Origin: Crocodylus rhombifer
Lineage: Eukaryota > Chordata > Crocodylia > Crocodylidae
Direction of reading: 5' to 3'
Assembly (NCBI GenBank): GCA_038503035.1
Contig: JAVSML010021684.1
Coordinates: forward strand, 26,668-90,667
Length of the DNA: 64,000 bases
Positions 24,301 to 36,300 of the stretch are shown here, piece by piece. The translations under genes were made by a program, and so were the position numbers. The notes under the pieces are model-generated. The model was given only the letters and a program-made list of their open reading frames with translations, was not told where the DNA came from and made no database searches. Position 1 is the first letter of the stretch. Every line of letters begins with the position of its first letter.

Positions 24301-27300
24301 CAGGTTAACAGGTTATTAATTTATATATAGAGAGTCTATGGACACTACAATACAGGCAGTCGGAGTAGCAGAAACGCACAAAGAGCCGAATGAATGGCTC
24401 TGACCTGTGCTCCACCAGATGGCTGGCACTTGCTCACTGATCTGTGTCACAGTTTGTCAGTGGACTGGAGATGCCCTTGCTCCCTGCTTCTCCCTTGTGG
24501 AGTTTCATCAGCCTTATCCCTTTAAGTTACTTGGCTCTCCATAACTGAGGGTGGGGTAATACTTTACCTTCCTTCAGGTGATCCTGCGGGTTGGTCTCCT
24601 GCACTGAGATCCAGTTTCCAAAGGCTCCCTCCTCAGAGTCTCCATCGATCCAACACCCAGCCAGGCAGACTCACACCCCAACTTTTGATCACATCACGCT
24701 GGCAGAGAATCTCTCACCATACCTCAGACACCTGCACTCGCAGAAGCTCCCCACAGACGCACGCCAAGCGAACCCAACGCATGCACCACACAGCCCCAAA
24801 GATGCAAACTCCTTTTTTTCTCAGTGGTCCCACCACTCCTGTCAATTACTTGAGTGTCCAATTAATCGGCCAGGAGCAGTACCAATTGTACATCAATCAT
24901 TCTTATAACCAATCAGCTATGAGAGCAGCTCACCACTGTTACCATTCACACCACTGCAGGGATCTTTACTGAGCTTGCTCCACGCGGTGAATGCAGGTCA
25001 CGGCATCATCAGAGTCCAGAGTTCACTAAATCCAGACGCTTCTCTCCTGACTCCTAGTCAAAGCAAGCATTGCATCCTCAAGCAGCCTTTCAATTGCCAA
25101 AACCAGTGGGGAAGTCAAGGCCAAAAACTGGGGCCAACAAAACCACCTAAATGCCAATAGCATTCCTCAGGAGAAAAAGACATCTTTGGTCCTTAAAGCC
25201 AACCAGCAACCTGCCGCACTACAGACTGGACCTAACAATTGATTTGTAGTTAAGTTAAATCACTTCTACCTTTTATTGTACTTTTCATCTGAAAAATTTA
25301 AAACCATGATTATCAATTGTTGTAAGTCCCTGCTTTTGGTTTTGCTTGCGGCAAGGATTTTTGTGTGGGTAATACCTTTTATTGGGCCAACTGCATAGTT
25401 GGGAGAGGTTTTAAAAGAGCTTTTAACCCCAGGTTCCCAGCCTGCAAGCTGAGTTGTGCACGTGGGCTCTGCTTTTGATTGGAGCGGCTTTGTGTGACTG
25501 TGCAGAATTGGGTCCTAAGATTAAGAGTTCATTTTGGGAGTAGATTTTTTTAATTATTTTATTTTATTGCCCACACAACATGTTATGGTCTTTGCCCACC
25601 CAACCTGTAACTGAATAAGTAATCTCCATGTATTTGGTGCTTTGCATTGCAGCTTGCTATATTGAATAGTGTTGAACAATTTTTATTGTAAAATAGAAAT
25701 TTATATTTACTCAACAGAAAATAGATATTTATTCAAATACTGTACATTCTGATTATTTTTTCAATTTTAAACTGGGATGAGTAAGCCTCCTTTTTTTTTC
25801 TTGCTGCAAAGCTTCCCATCTTAATCACTCCTCTAAGTTCATACTTTAGAAGGTAGTCCAGTTCTAATATTGTATTTATTTTACCAGACACGGCACCAGC
25901 GTGGTGATACGCATCCACTAACTCTAGAAGAAATTTTGGATGAAACGCAACATTTAGATATTGGTCTCAAGCAGAAACAATGGTTAATGAGCGAGGTAAA
26001 GAAAGCAAATGTTCAGACGCTTAAGAGGCCGGTGAAGAATTAATAATTACTTGATTTGTACATATTTGCTTAATGAGAAACACTGTGAACATAGCTATAA
26101 GAGTTTTGCTAAAAAGTATCCTTATTTTCACAAAACCGCTGTTGTCTTAGAGCTCTGAAACTGAAGGGTTTTTTGGTAAAGTCATGAAAAAGTGTACAGA
26201 AATGTCGTGTAAACAGTAATCCTGGTATTAATTGAAATGATTCATTATTGATGAAATACAATCAGCCAATATTTTTCAAATAATGTTAACGTTCATGTGG
26301 TGAATGCAGAACTGATTCAATATTTGAAGATCTTAAATTCACCTTAGTAAGGATTCCTAGTGCAATAACATGTACATTTATATCTAACTATTGTTCAAGA
26401 GGTTTACAATTTTCTCTTATAGCAGGGTGTCTCAAACTTTGGGTCGCTACCCCCTGGGGAGTCATGAGAAACTTAAAAGAGAGCCACAAACTTCCCAGGG
26501 GTACATGTGGTGGCATAGGGAAGTGGTGCGCCGCGGTGGCAGCACAGAGTGGTGAATGGCAGCGGTAGCTGCTACTTGCAAGCTCCCCGTCCTCCGCTGC
26601 CACCATCCAGCACTCAGGGTCATGGTATCACAAAGCTTGAGAACCCCTGACTTATAGTAAATCAATCAGTTAAGAACAGAATAGTAGTAGTACTTGAGGA
26701 TTTACCTTTTTGGTGTTAATCAGTTTCATTGTATACACTTTTTCTTTTTATGGAAACAAAAGATTTTAACCGAGTTGTTTCTTTTCCACCTTACACACTT
26801 AATACCAGATGAGTGCCCTATTTACTCAATTCAAAGACAAGGTTTTTCCCCATTTAACTGGGGGGAGAGCAGGGCGAAGGGCCTCCCCATGGATCCAAGT
26901 ACAAGTTGGCAGGGCAGAAGGGGAAGGTAGGTGGCTACTGCAGCTCCAACTCTGGCCCTGAGTCGGGACTAGATTTTAGAGCCACATCTGGTGCCCACCC
27001 TCACTATCTTTGCAACGGCTGCTGGATGACAGCCGGGACAAAGCAACCACGTACTGTGTGCCCCAGGCTGAATTGGGGCTAGAAATACTTTGAAGCCCAA
27101 TGGGAAGTGGTGGCAGGGACTGGTGAGGCAGAGGCAGCAGCTGTGGGGGGTGAGGTCTGGGCAGCAAAGTGAGCCAGGCAGTGGGGCAGGCACCAGAGTG
27201 TGCAGACAAGGTGTGAGGGAGAAGGTACTGAAGCAGGCAGGTACTGGGTGGGGGAAGGCAATGGTGGGGAGAAGAGAGCAGGCATCAAGTTGTTGGGAGG

Positions 27301-30300
27301 ACAAGGGTCAGACCACTTGACTTCCCTACCACCTGCCCCTATGCCACTGCTTGCCCTGCTGCAGTAAGGGGAGGGGAGGATGGGGGGGACAAATTTAAAA
27401 TGACCCTTCTATAAGTTGATTCCACACATAGAAAATTATAAGAAATGCATCAGTTTTCCATAGAATATTCCATCTAAATTTAAGACAACCCCCAATAATT
27501 AAATTTTATTTTCACAGAATTATTGGGGAGTGGGGTTAAATTGAATCATCTTGGAGTCAGGTAAATACAACATTAGCCATAGTTTTATTTAATAGACTGT
27601 ATTATAAATATAGGAACAAAGCTTATCAGCAAATGTTACAGCTACATTAAAAGGGCTCTATGTAGTAATAGCAATATGGCTTTAACAAAAATATCTTGCA
27701 ACACTCCTTTGAAATTAATACTCTTGTTTAATTTGAGAGACTTGCAGAAAAACCAACATAAATATTTACAATGAAATCTTGGCCTTGCTTCAAAAATTTG
27801 TAAAGGTTCTAACCCTTTAAGCATTGTAACATAAGAGAAAAACTAAAAAATAACTGAACTAGGAGAATAAAATGTATACAAAATTGTCATTGAATTGATA
27901 AGTGATGATAAAGAATGATCAAATGCATAACAGCAAAGTAGCCTGTTAACAGGCAACTTATGGCAGTCCAATAATTTAGCTGGTTTATCCAACCTGAGAT
28001 TTTGTTAGGCTACCAACATTAGATTTCTTTCCTACTACAGTTATATTTTCCCTCCTTTCTTCTTTCTGCCTCTCTTCTTTTTCTCCTTTCAGGGTCATGC
28101 TGGCAGCTGCAGAAGAAACTAAGTAGGGTTGCTCTCTGTTGCAAAAGAACTTTAATTGCCTCGTACTGGCTGCACAGCAAAACTGATTAGGAACATAACT
28201 TTAATTTTAGTTATCCATGAACCCCTGATCAGTTTCACTCTGAAGCTGGCATCATAGGTAAAGTCCTACTGTGCAGGAGGACTTCTCTTCTCAATTTCTT
28301 CTACAACTGCTGGTGCTGGTTGACACCAGCTGGGGAAGACAAACAGCTGATTTGTTCATCTCAGGGTAATGTCTTTCACATTTGTGATATCAGTATGAAA
28401 TCAGTTTAGTATTTTGAGTAGTCTGTTTGCATTTTGTATTCAATAGAATCTTTTTAATATTTCCTAGTTCTGTTTTCTGATCACTGTCACTGAAGGGGAG
28501 TATTTATAGCTTTTACTAGCACAAGTTCCATGAGTGGCTTTATGGATCTACCAGCCCAGAGGCATTTTCATAAATGGCACTTCCCTGTTTTGTAATGTAA
28601 ACAACATTGGTGATGCATTTTGCCTAAACTGGATCTGAGTGCTGGATTCCAAATCCAGTTCAAAATCAAACTTGTTAATTTTCAACCACAACATGTTGCT
28701 GATATGATATCATTGCCAGCTGACGTTTTTATTTTCAGTAAGATAAGCTACCTGTTTTTTCACCTTAAGTTTAAAACTTATGTCCCTATTACAGGCTTTA
28801 GTCAACAATCCCAAAATAGAAGTTGTAGATGGGAAATATGCTTTCAAACCCAAGTACAATTTGAAAGATAAAAAGGCTCTGCTCAGGCTTTTGGACAAGC
28901 ATGACCAACGAGGACTGGGAGGAATCCTATTGGAAGATATTGAGGAAGGGCTGCCCAATGCACAAAAAGCCATAAAGGTAAGTAACATCTATTACTTGTA
29001 AGACAAGGAGCTTGGTCTGTTTAGCTTATCATATGAGTTGGCTTAATCATATACAACGTGCCTGCATGGGGGAAAAAGGCAATCAGGTGATATCTTTTAT
29101 TAGATCAACAAGATTTTTGCAAAAAAAAATCTTTAATTACAAGTTTTCAAACTCCCTTTATCAGGCATTGGAGAAAAGATTATAAATGTCCTTCTGGGTA
29201 GAAATGAAAGTTCATATTTCATAGGGTTTCACAGAGGTGTCAATAGATGGAAAACTCCTCTGGGCAGTCAGTTCATAGCTGACTCCAATGCCTGATGAAG
29301 GGTGTTTGTGCCTGAAAGCTTGCAATGAAAGAAATTAAAAATAAATAACTAAATAAACTTTGCACATCTTTTTGACAGTCTCCTGAAAACTACCGGACTT
29401 CAGTCATGTTGCTCAGCTTGATTAAGGCCTTTTGTGTCTGTATACCTATTTGCATGCATTTAACCAAAGATATCTTCATAAATTAGTCAAATTCAGCTGC
29501 TTCAAATGTATATGTAGACATGATCATTTTGGTTTGCGAGTCATTTATTTTAGTTTAGTTAAATCTGGTTTCTTAATCCAGTATTGTGCTTTTTCAGCTA
29601 GTGGTGGATCTACAGAGAAGAACAATTTATTCTTACCTGCTGGCTATAGTAGCTGATCCTTTCATTCCAGGTGTTGATGGTCAATGCTAAAGATCCCAGA
29701 TATAAATAGAATAGATTTTCCTTTTAGATGCATTCCTAGGAAATTTACGTTAAAAATTATGTTAGAGTATATGCTACCACCAAAAAGCCAACACTCAAAA
29801 GCGTAAATAAAAATAGTTCCTACATTCTAAAGATCAAGATTTCAGTAGGATCTGATTGGTCTAATAAACCATGTTCTCACTTCTGAAAGCAAGACCCTAT
29901 TAAGAAATTAGGTTTCCTCCACAGCAGTCGCAGATTCCTGCAGTAGTGTTTCTCTTGAATCTCCAGCATAAGCTGGAAGTTTTGAAATGGTTTTGACGTG
30001 AAAAGTGTGGGATCCTTGACCTTAATTTTTTGCCATGGCTTCAGCTCTAGTATTCTTTTGTTTTGTAATAAACATAGACATTTTTTTGCTGCCAGATTTT
30101 TTTCAGCATCTTTCCTTTGAAATTCCTTCAGGTTTAGCCAGCAAAGCATCAGTGATATGAGCAGACATATAACTTAATCTTTTTTTGTAAGTTCTGCCAC
30201 CCATAATCCAAAAGCAAGCAGTGCTGCCAGCAGCACTTTTGACATTTCTGTTAATCTTCTTTAAAGCAAAAGAAAAATCTTGGGATTCAAATAAGGTAAC

Positions 30301-33300
30301 TGATGTTTCTAGCTTTCTGGATTAGGCTGAATTTCTTGTTTACTGGTTTTATGACCAGAAAATGTTATCTTCTGTTTCTTAGGACTCTGGCACAGGTTAC
30401 ATTTATGGCACAATTCTTGTGTTAATCTTACCATAAATAGTAACTCTGATATGCAGTCAGTCAATTTAAGGCACAATAAAATAAGAAACCAGCCACAAAA
30501 GCATTTCATGTATGACATGGAACATCTTTTTTTTTTTCTGGCTGACTTGCATTGTTTTTTAAAATGAACATGCAGCACCCACTGATGCTCTATCCCCTAT
30601 CCAGACTCTCAGGTGAGCATCATAATTGGGTGTGGGATAGCTTCTGGTTCCAGGACACAGCCGTCCCCTGTCTGAGCATCAGGACTGGGGCTGCATGGTG
30701 CCAGATCCTTACACTCAGCTGAGTGTCAGGATCCCGCATGGGACAGCCCTGGAGTTGGGAACAGGACTGCCCCCTGTCCAGTCCCAAACCCAGCAGCCCC
30801 CTGCTCAGTCCCGGGAGGCAGCCCTGGAGGTCAGATCCAGCGTGCTGGGTGTTTCTTTAAATGGGTGTGCAGCTGGGAATGAGGGAGCTTCTTCCATCCT
30901 CAGCCGCATATGCCTGTTTAAATGGGTGTAAGCAATTAAGGATAAAGGAGCTCCCCTATTCCCTGCTGTTTCCTCCGGTTGCCTCTTTAATCCAACACAA
31001 GCAGTAGAGGATCCCCCCCCATCCCTAGCTGGACTGTTCTGGGTACTGTGAGCCCACATCAGAAGGCTTCTCCCTTATATCTAGCTTACAGTTCCCAGGG
31101 ATCTTAAAGGTGGATGGATGTTTATCTAGGACTCCCAGTTGCACTGCAGCTTTTTAAATATCTGGGGCACTGTAAGCGCAACATCTGGAAAAGGCTGTCT
31201 ATGCCATGCCATGGTTGTGCCTTCCCTTGCAAAGAAGTCATTTATCCATTTTTAAATGAAAATACCATAAACTGCATGCAATTTATGATTTTATTTCATT
31301 TTGTTTCATTTGTGGTTGAGGCTTTAGGGGACCAGATCATCTTTGTTAATCGCCCTGATAAGAAAAAAATTCTTTTCTACAATGACAAGAGTTGCCAGTT
31401 TACAGTGGATGAAGGTAAGTGTTTTCTTTAGATACAAATACTTTCATAGTAATTGAATTGTATTTGATTTGTTTTAAGCACCTATGCATTTAAGTAACCT
31501 TTAGGTATTGTGGCTTCTTGAAACATCTTAATCAAAATGTTAAGTACTGTATTTTATTGCACACTGAGAATACAGCACACTCCCAAATAACACACAAAAA
31601 TGGGGAGGGGAGGAGGATTTTTCCAAACCTGGCTGACAGCAAGAAATAGTGTCCAAGAAGTTGCCATTGTCTTTGCTGTGTCCCCAGTCCAATATTTCTA
31701 TATGGTCTGCTCCCAATATTCTGCAGAAACCATTGCTCCTTGTGTTAGTGTTGCCAGATCTTATGCGGTGCATTGCTGTGCTACAGAGCATCTCAGGAGA
31801 TAACCCATGGTTTGCTTCTCCTGACAAATACACTGGTCGGTTGCATAGGGTCCCTGTGATTTCATGAGAAAATTGCATCTGCCAAGACCTGCTCTTATTA
31901 ATCTGTTCAGCCTCTGCAATGTATGCCATTTGTAACGGGAGCTGGATGCTAACACTGGGGGTAATTCCTTGCTGGCCCCATTCAACAGGTTTGTCTACAG
32001 TTTCTCCCATTCTTTTTGCCAGAGGGTGATTTCGATGTGGTCAGTGGTATGGCAGGGGGCGAAAAGCTATTTCTTGATGAAAAATGATGGTGCTCTGGTT
32101 GATATCCATATAGTGGGTGGTTGTGATCTGACTCTTGTACCTGCCCATCAGTATCACCTGCTACTTTCCTCCTGATATAAGGGGGTGCTATGCCAGATAG
32201 TGTGTATAGGCAGGGAAGAGGGGTAGGTTTTAGGCAGCCTGTTATAATTCTGCATGTATCATTAGGGTGGTGTCAATATGTTTACTGTGACTTGAGCATC
32301 CCCAGATGGTGCAGGCATATTCAGCCACAAAGAAACAAAGTGATAAGGCAGTAGTGCATAGGGTGGCTGAATGGGCTCCCCACTTGGAATTTGCAAGCTT
32401 ACGCAGATTGTTGATCACAGGAAACTCTTACCTCAGGAAAGAATTTGGAAACTGTAGCAAATATATAGGAAAATATATGACTAGCACATCCTGTATTACA
32501 TAAAGTTGAAGTGCAGGGTGATAGTTCTTTGGTCTTGACATGGCATAATAACATATTTCCATTTGGAAAAAAACCTGTCTTTTCCCTCCTGTTCTTGTTT
32601 GTAATATAAAAATATGACTGTGACCCTCAAGCTGATTTATTTTGGAAGATGAGGCAGAAAAATTTCTTGTCTCTGTCTTTTATGATCCTTTTTTTTTTTA
32701 AATAAACAAAGTGATGTTGTTAAACGTATTTCACATAAAGGTTTTCATCTAATCATGCTATGACTGTAAAAACTGTGGAAGAGTCAGGAGCCTCCCTTTT
32801 TCTGACAAACTCTTTTAGAAATTGTCCTCAGTGTTTGGAAGCCACAACTACAAAAATTTGGGGTGCACTGATAGAGTTTTTTGGGGCTGATACTGATAGC
32901 CAAGATTTAAGGAGGTGTATTGGCCAATACCAATCCGATTTCTGATACAGCTGCTTCCGGCTGGTAAGTCCAATGTGGTAGGAAGGGGCATGGTGGGGGC
33001 AGATCAAAACCCCTTGCAGTGAGGGAAGGAGCAGGAGCAGGGGCAGGTGCTGCCTGAGTGGTGGGGAGTGGGGGTGCCAGAGCCGCAGCTCATGAGTGAG
33101 AGTGGTTACCCTCTCTGCGTACGTCCCAGGAGGACATGGGGGGGGGGGGGGGGGGGGGGGGGACCCCCCGGGGGGTGGGGGGGGGTTTTTGGGGGGGGGG
33201 GGGGTGGGGGGGGGGGGCTGGGCTACAACCTGGGGCTCTGCAGGGCATTTCTTGGTGGGGGCTGGACTTGGAGCGGCCACTGGTGGCACTGGGAGGATGC

Positions 33301-36300
33301 TGCATCCACCCCAAATTTCACTGCTGCTCCACTCCCAGCACTGCCACCACCAGCCACCCAGTACAGCCGCAGCTAAATGCTCTGCCTCTGTGCACATGTA
33401 GGGAAGAGCTTGGGCTGCACCAAGCGGAGTGGCAGCAGAATTTGGGGTGGATGCAGCATCCTCCCAGCATCACTGGTGCCCGCTCTGAGCCCAGTCCCCA
33501 CTGATAAGAGCCTCACACAGCCCTGGCTGCAGCCTGTCCTGCTCTACACAGATCCAGGGGGCCCCCCCGCGCCCCCCCCCCCCCCCCCCGTGCACTCCTG
33601 GAGTGCAAGCAGCAGTGGGAGCCACCCTGGGGGGTCAGGCCTGGGCAGCGCCTGACCCTGCCCCCTCCTTCACTGTGGGGAGCATTGATCTACACCCCCC
33701 ACATGCCCCTTTCCTCCCTCCCCTTCCACCACAACGGACTTACCAGCTGGAGGCAGATCTCCATGATGCTGGCTGTGCTCCTCAAGAAATAGGTAAATAA
33801 ATGAGATTTATTGGAAAATCATAGAGCCTGCCACCTTAATTATGTTCTTTACAGTGCCAGTCTGGGTATCTTTTTTGAGAAAAAAACATCATTCTTCCTG
33901 TGCGTCTTCTTTTAGACCTCAGGCCCAAAAGCTTGTCCAACAGCTCTCCCAACTATACAGCTGGTCCAATAAAAGATATCAAAAATCCTTGAGTCTCAGG
34001 CATTTCCTGAATCATCACTGCTACAACAACTTTCCAGTTCTTCATTCTTGCTCTCACCTGCTTAGCCAAGAAAGGAACACATGCTTTCTGGGCCTTGTTA
34101 ATGTCCTGGGTAATCTGTCATTTCATACTAAAATACGTTAAACAATATTTCTCAATTAATGTCACATTAGGGACACTGCAGCTGAACTAATTGCTTGCAC
34201 TTTCTTGAGCATGTTAAACACTTCTCATATCATCTCACATTTCAGCTGTGAATGGTGAAATGCTAGTATAATCATACCCTGCATTATACGTTGCTGTATT
34301 AAAGAAATTTAATACCTAAAAGTATTTCTGCCCCTTTGTAATGTCGCTTTCACATTTGAATATAGTCTACAGAGAATATTTTTTAGTATTTTTTGAGATT
34401 TTCTTCCTAAATATCTATGAAGAAACTTCCATCAATGTTGGAGATCTGTTAGGTTTTAAAAATATGTGGAATTGGTGATAGTCTGTGAAGCTGGCTGTCA
34501 ATACCAATCAGCTCAGAGACCAAAGTCAAGAACTAAGTGAATTTGGAAGTGCAGCTATCCTCTCTGACTTCACCTCTTGTGTAAATGCAATGTTTTTGTC
34601 ACCAGGACTGCTGTTATACCACAGCTCCTTTAACTTAAAACTATTTATTTTCTAGTATCTTTTTCCTTTTAAAAAAAATCTTTTGCACTACTGCACTGTG
34701 CATCATTTTGCCTTACATTTGTTGTATGGCGGTGAGGTTTTAAAACTTTTTTTTTTTTTTTTTTTTTTTTTGCATAACAGCCTTTGTGTGCAATGTGATA
34801 TATTGAAGGGATTGTTGCAGAAATTGTTCCAAGAGTTTTCAGTGGACAGGTAAGTCAGTGGTGCATCAGACTGAATTTGTTTAAAAGCACCATCTTCTAT
34901 TTCCTACATGAATGTCACTGCCAAATATGTGTATACCTAATGTAAAGAGTGTGTGGTATACACTAGTGTGCTAGGTCATGATAAAAAAAAGATAATTCAG
35001 AATGGTTTTGGTCCTTCACAAATGGTGAAGCCACAACAGTGATATCCAAATGATTCCTGAGAAGTGCCAAAAACAACCTAATATTGGATCTTTTCTGACA
35101 GGACTATATATATAAACTACAGAAAATCTCTAATAAGGGAATTTTGTATTACTTTTTGTGGAAACCTGTCAAATGCATATTCTCCACATGGAGGATTCTA
35201 AGCACCTGTGCTGTTTTGATCAAGGACCTTTTGGAAAGCCATCCTTACTGAGGCTTGAGTGAATGCCAACCTATGGCACCATGCACTTGGAACTTGGGCT
35301 TGTGTGAACCTCTGTTGATTCAGACCCTTTCAGACTTTTACTTGCTGTGATCATATGGAACCTGACTCTGGTACATGGACTTACTTGGGGTACAAACAGA
35401 CATATAGGTGTTCTTCAAATGCTGCCCCATTTTAGAGTACTTCAATACCCCCCCGCCCCCAAACATACAGGTCCATTCCAGCTAAAGTACTGTAGAATAT
35501 TTGGGAGCTTAGGCTGTTGCTGTGCTCAGACGTGATTCCCTGGGACGCTTCCAAGGGCTCAGGTATGCTGAAGCTTCTTCCAGTACTAGTAAGTCCAGAG
35601 GTTCCGCACTTAAATAGCCTTGCTCTTCTGCCTGGGTCACACTGATCACCAAATTTAAGATCAGAAAGGATTTTTTCCCTAGGCCCCATTGGTCACATTT
35701 TCCCCTAGGTCTCTCACGGTCATGTGGTGGTCCCTTTTCTAGGCTCTTCTGAGCATATAATGTATTTACTCAATTATGAGATGAGGCTTGCTTTGTTGAA
35801 TGGAGGGGAAAAAAAACCTCATCTTACGAGTACATGCGACTTACCTGAACTCACAATATGCACAGGGGATGGCAAGGTTAGTGAGGAGGCAGTGTGGCCA
35901 GGCACCTAGCACATGGCCAGCCAGCAAAGGGTCCCCTCAGTGTGCTCCCCTGATGTCACTGAAGGAAGTTGGCACACAAGGCCAGCTTGCTTCAGCACGT
36001 CATGGGTTGCTGACATAAGTCAGCAACCCCTGACACACATGCCAAGCATGGCACACAAGGCCATTTTGCTGGGCACACCACTCAGCTGCTGCCAGCCAGA
36101 GCCCAGGTTGTTCCCAGCAGGCTGCAAGCCCTGCTGCAAGCAGACCAGGCTCAGTGGGCTGGCTGCAGCTGGGAGGCTGCAAACAGCTGCTCCAGGCTCT
36201 GGCGTGTCGGCACTCCAGCACCTTCCAAGGTAGACATTGCAGTTTTTTCAGCACTCCAGCCAAAAAACATTGCCTGCCCCTGATCTAGATAGTTGCAATT

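Noticed and set aside
32828..33397. 189-residue Pro-rich minus-strand frame
   Set aside because: It translates a poly-G/poly-C tract in a repeat.
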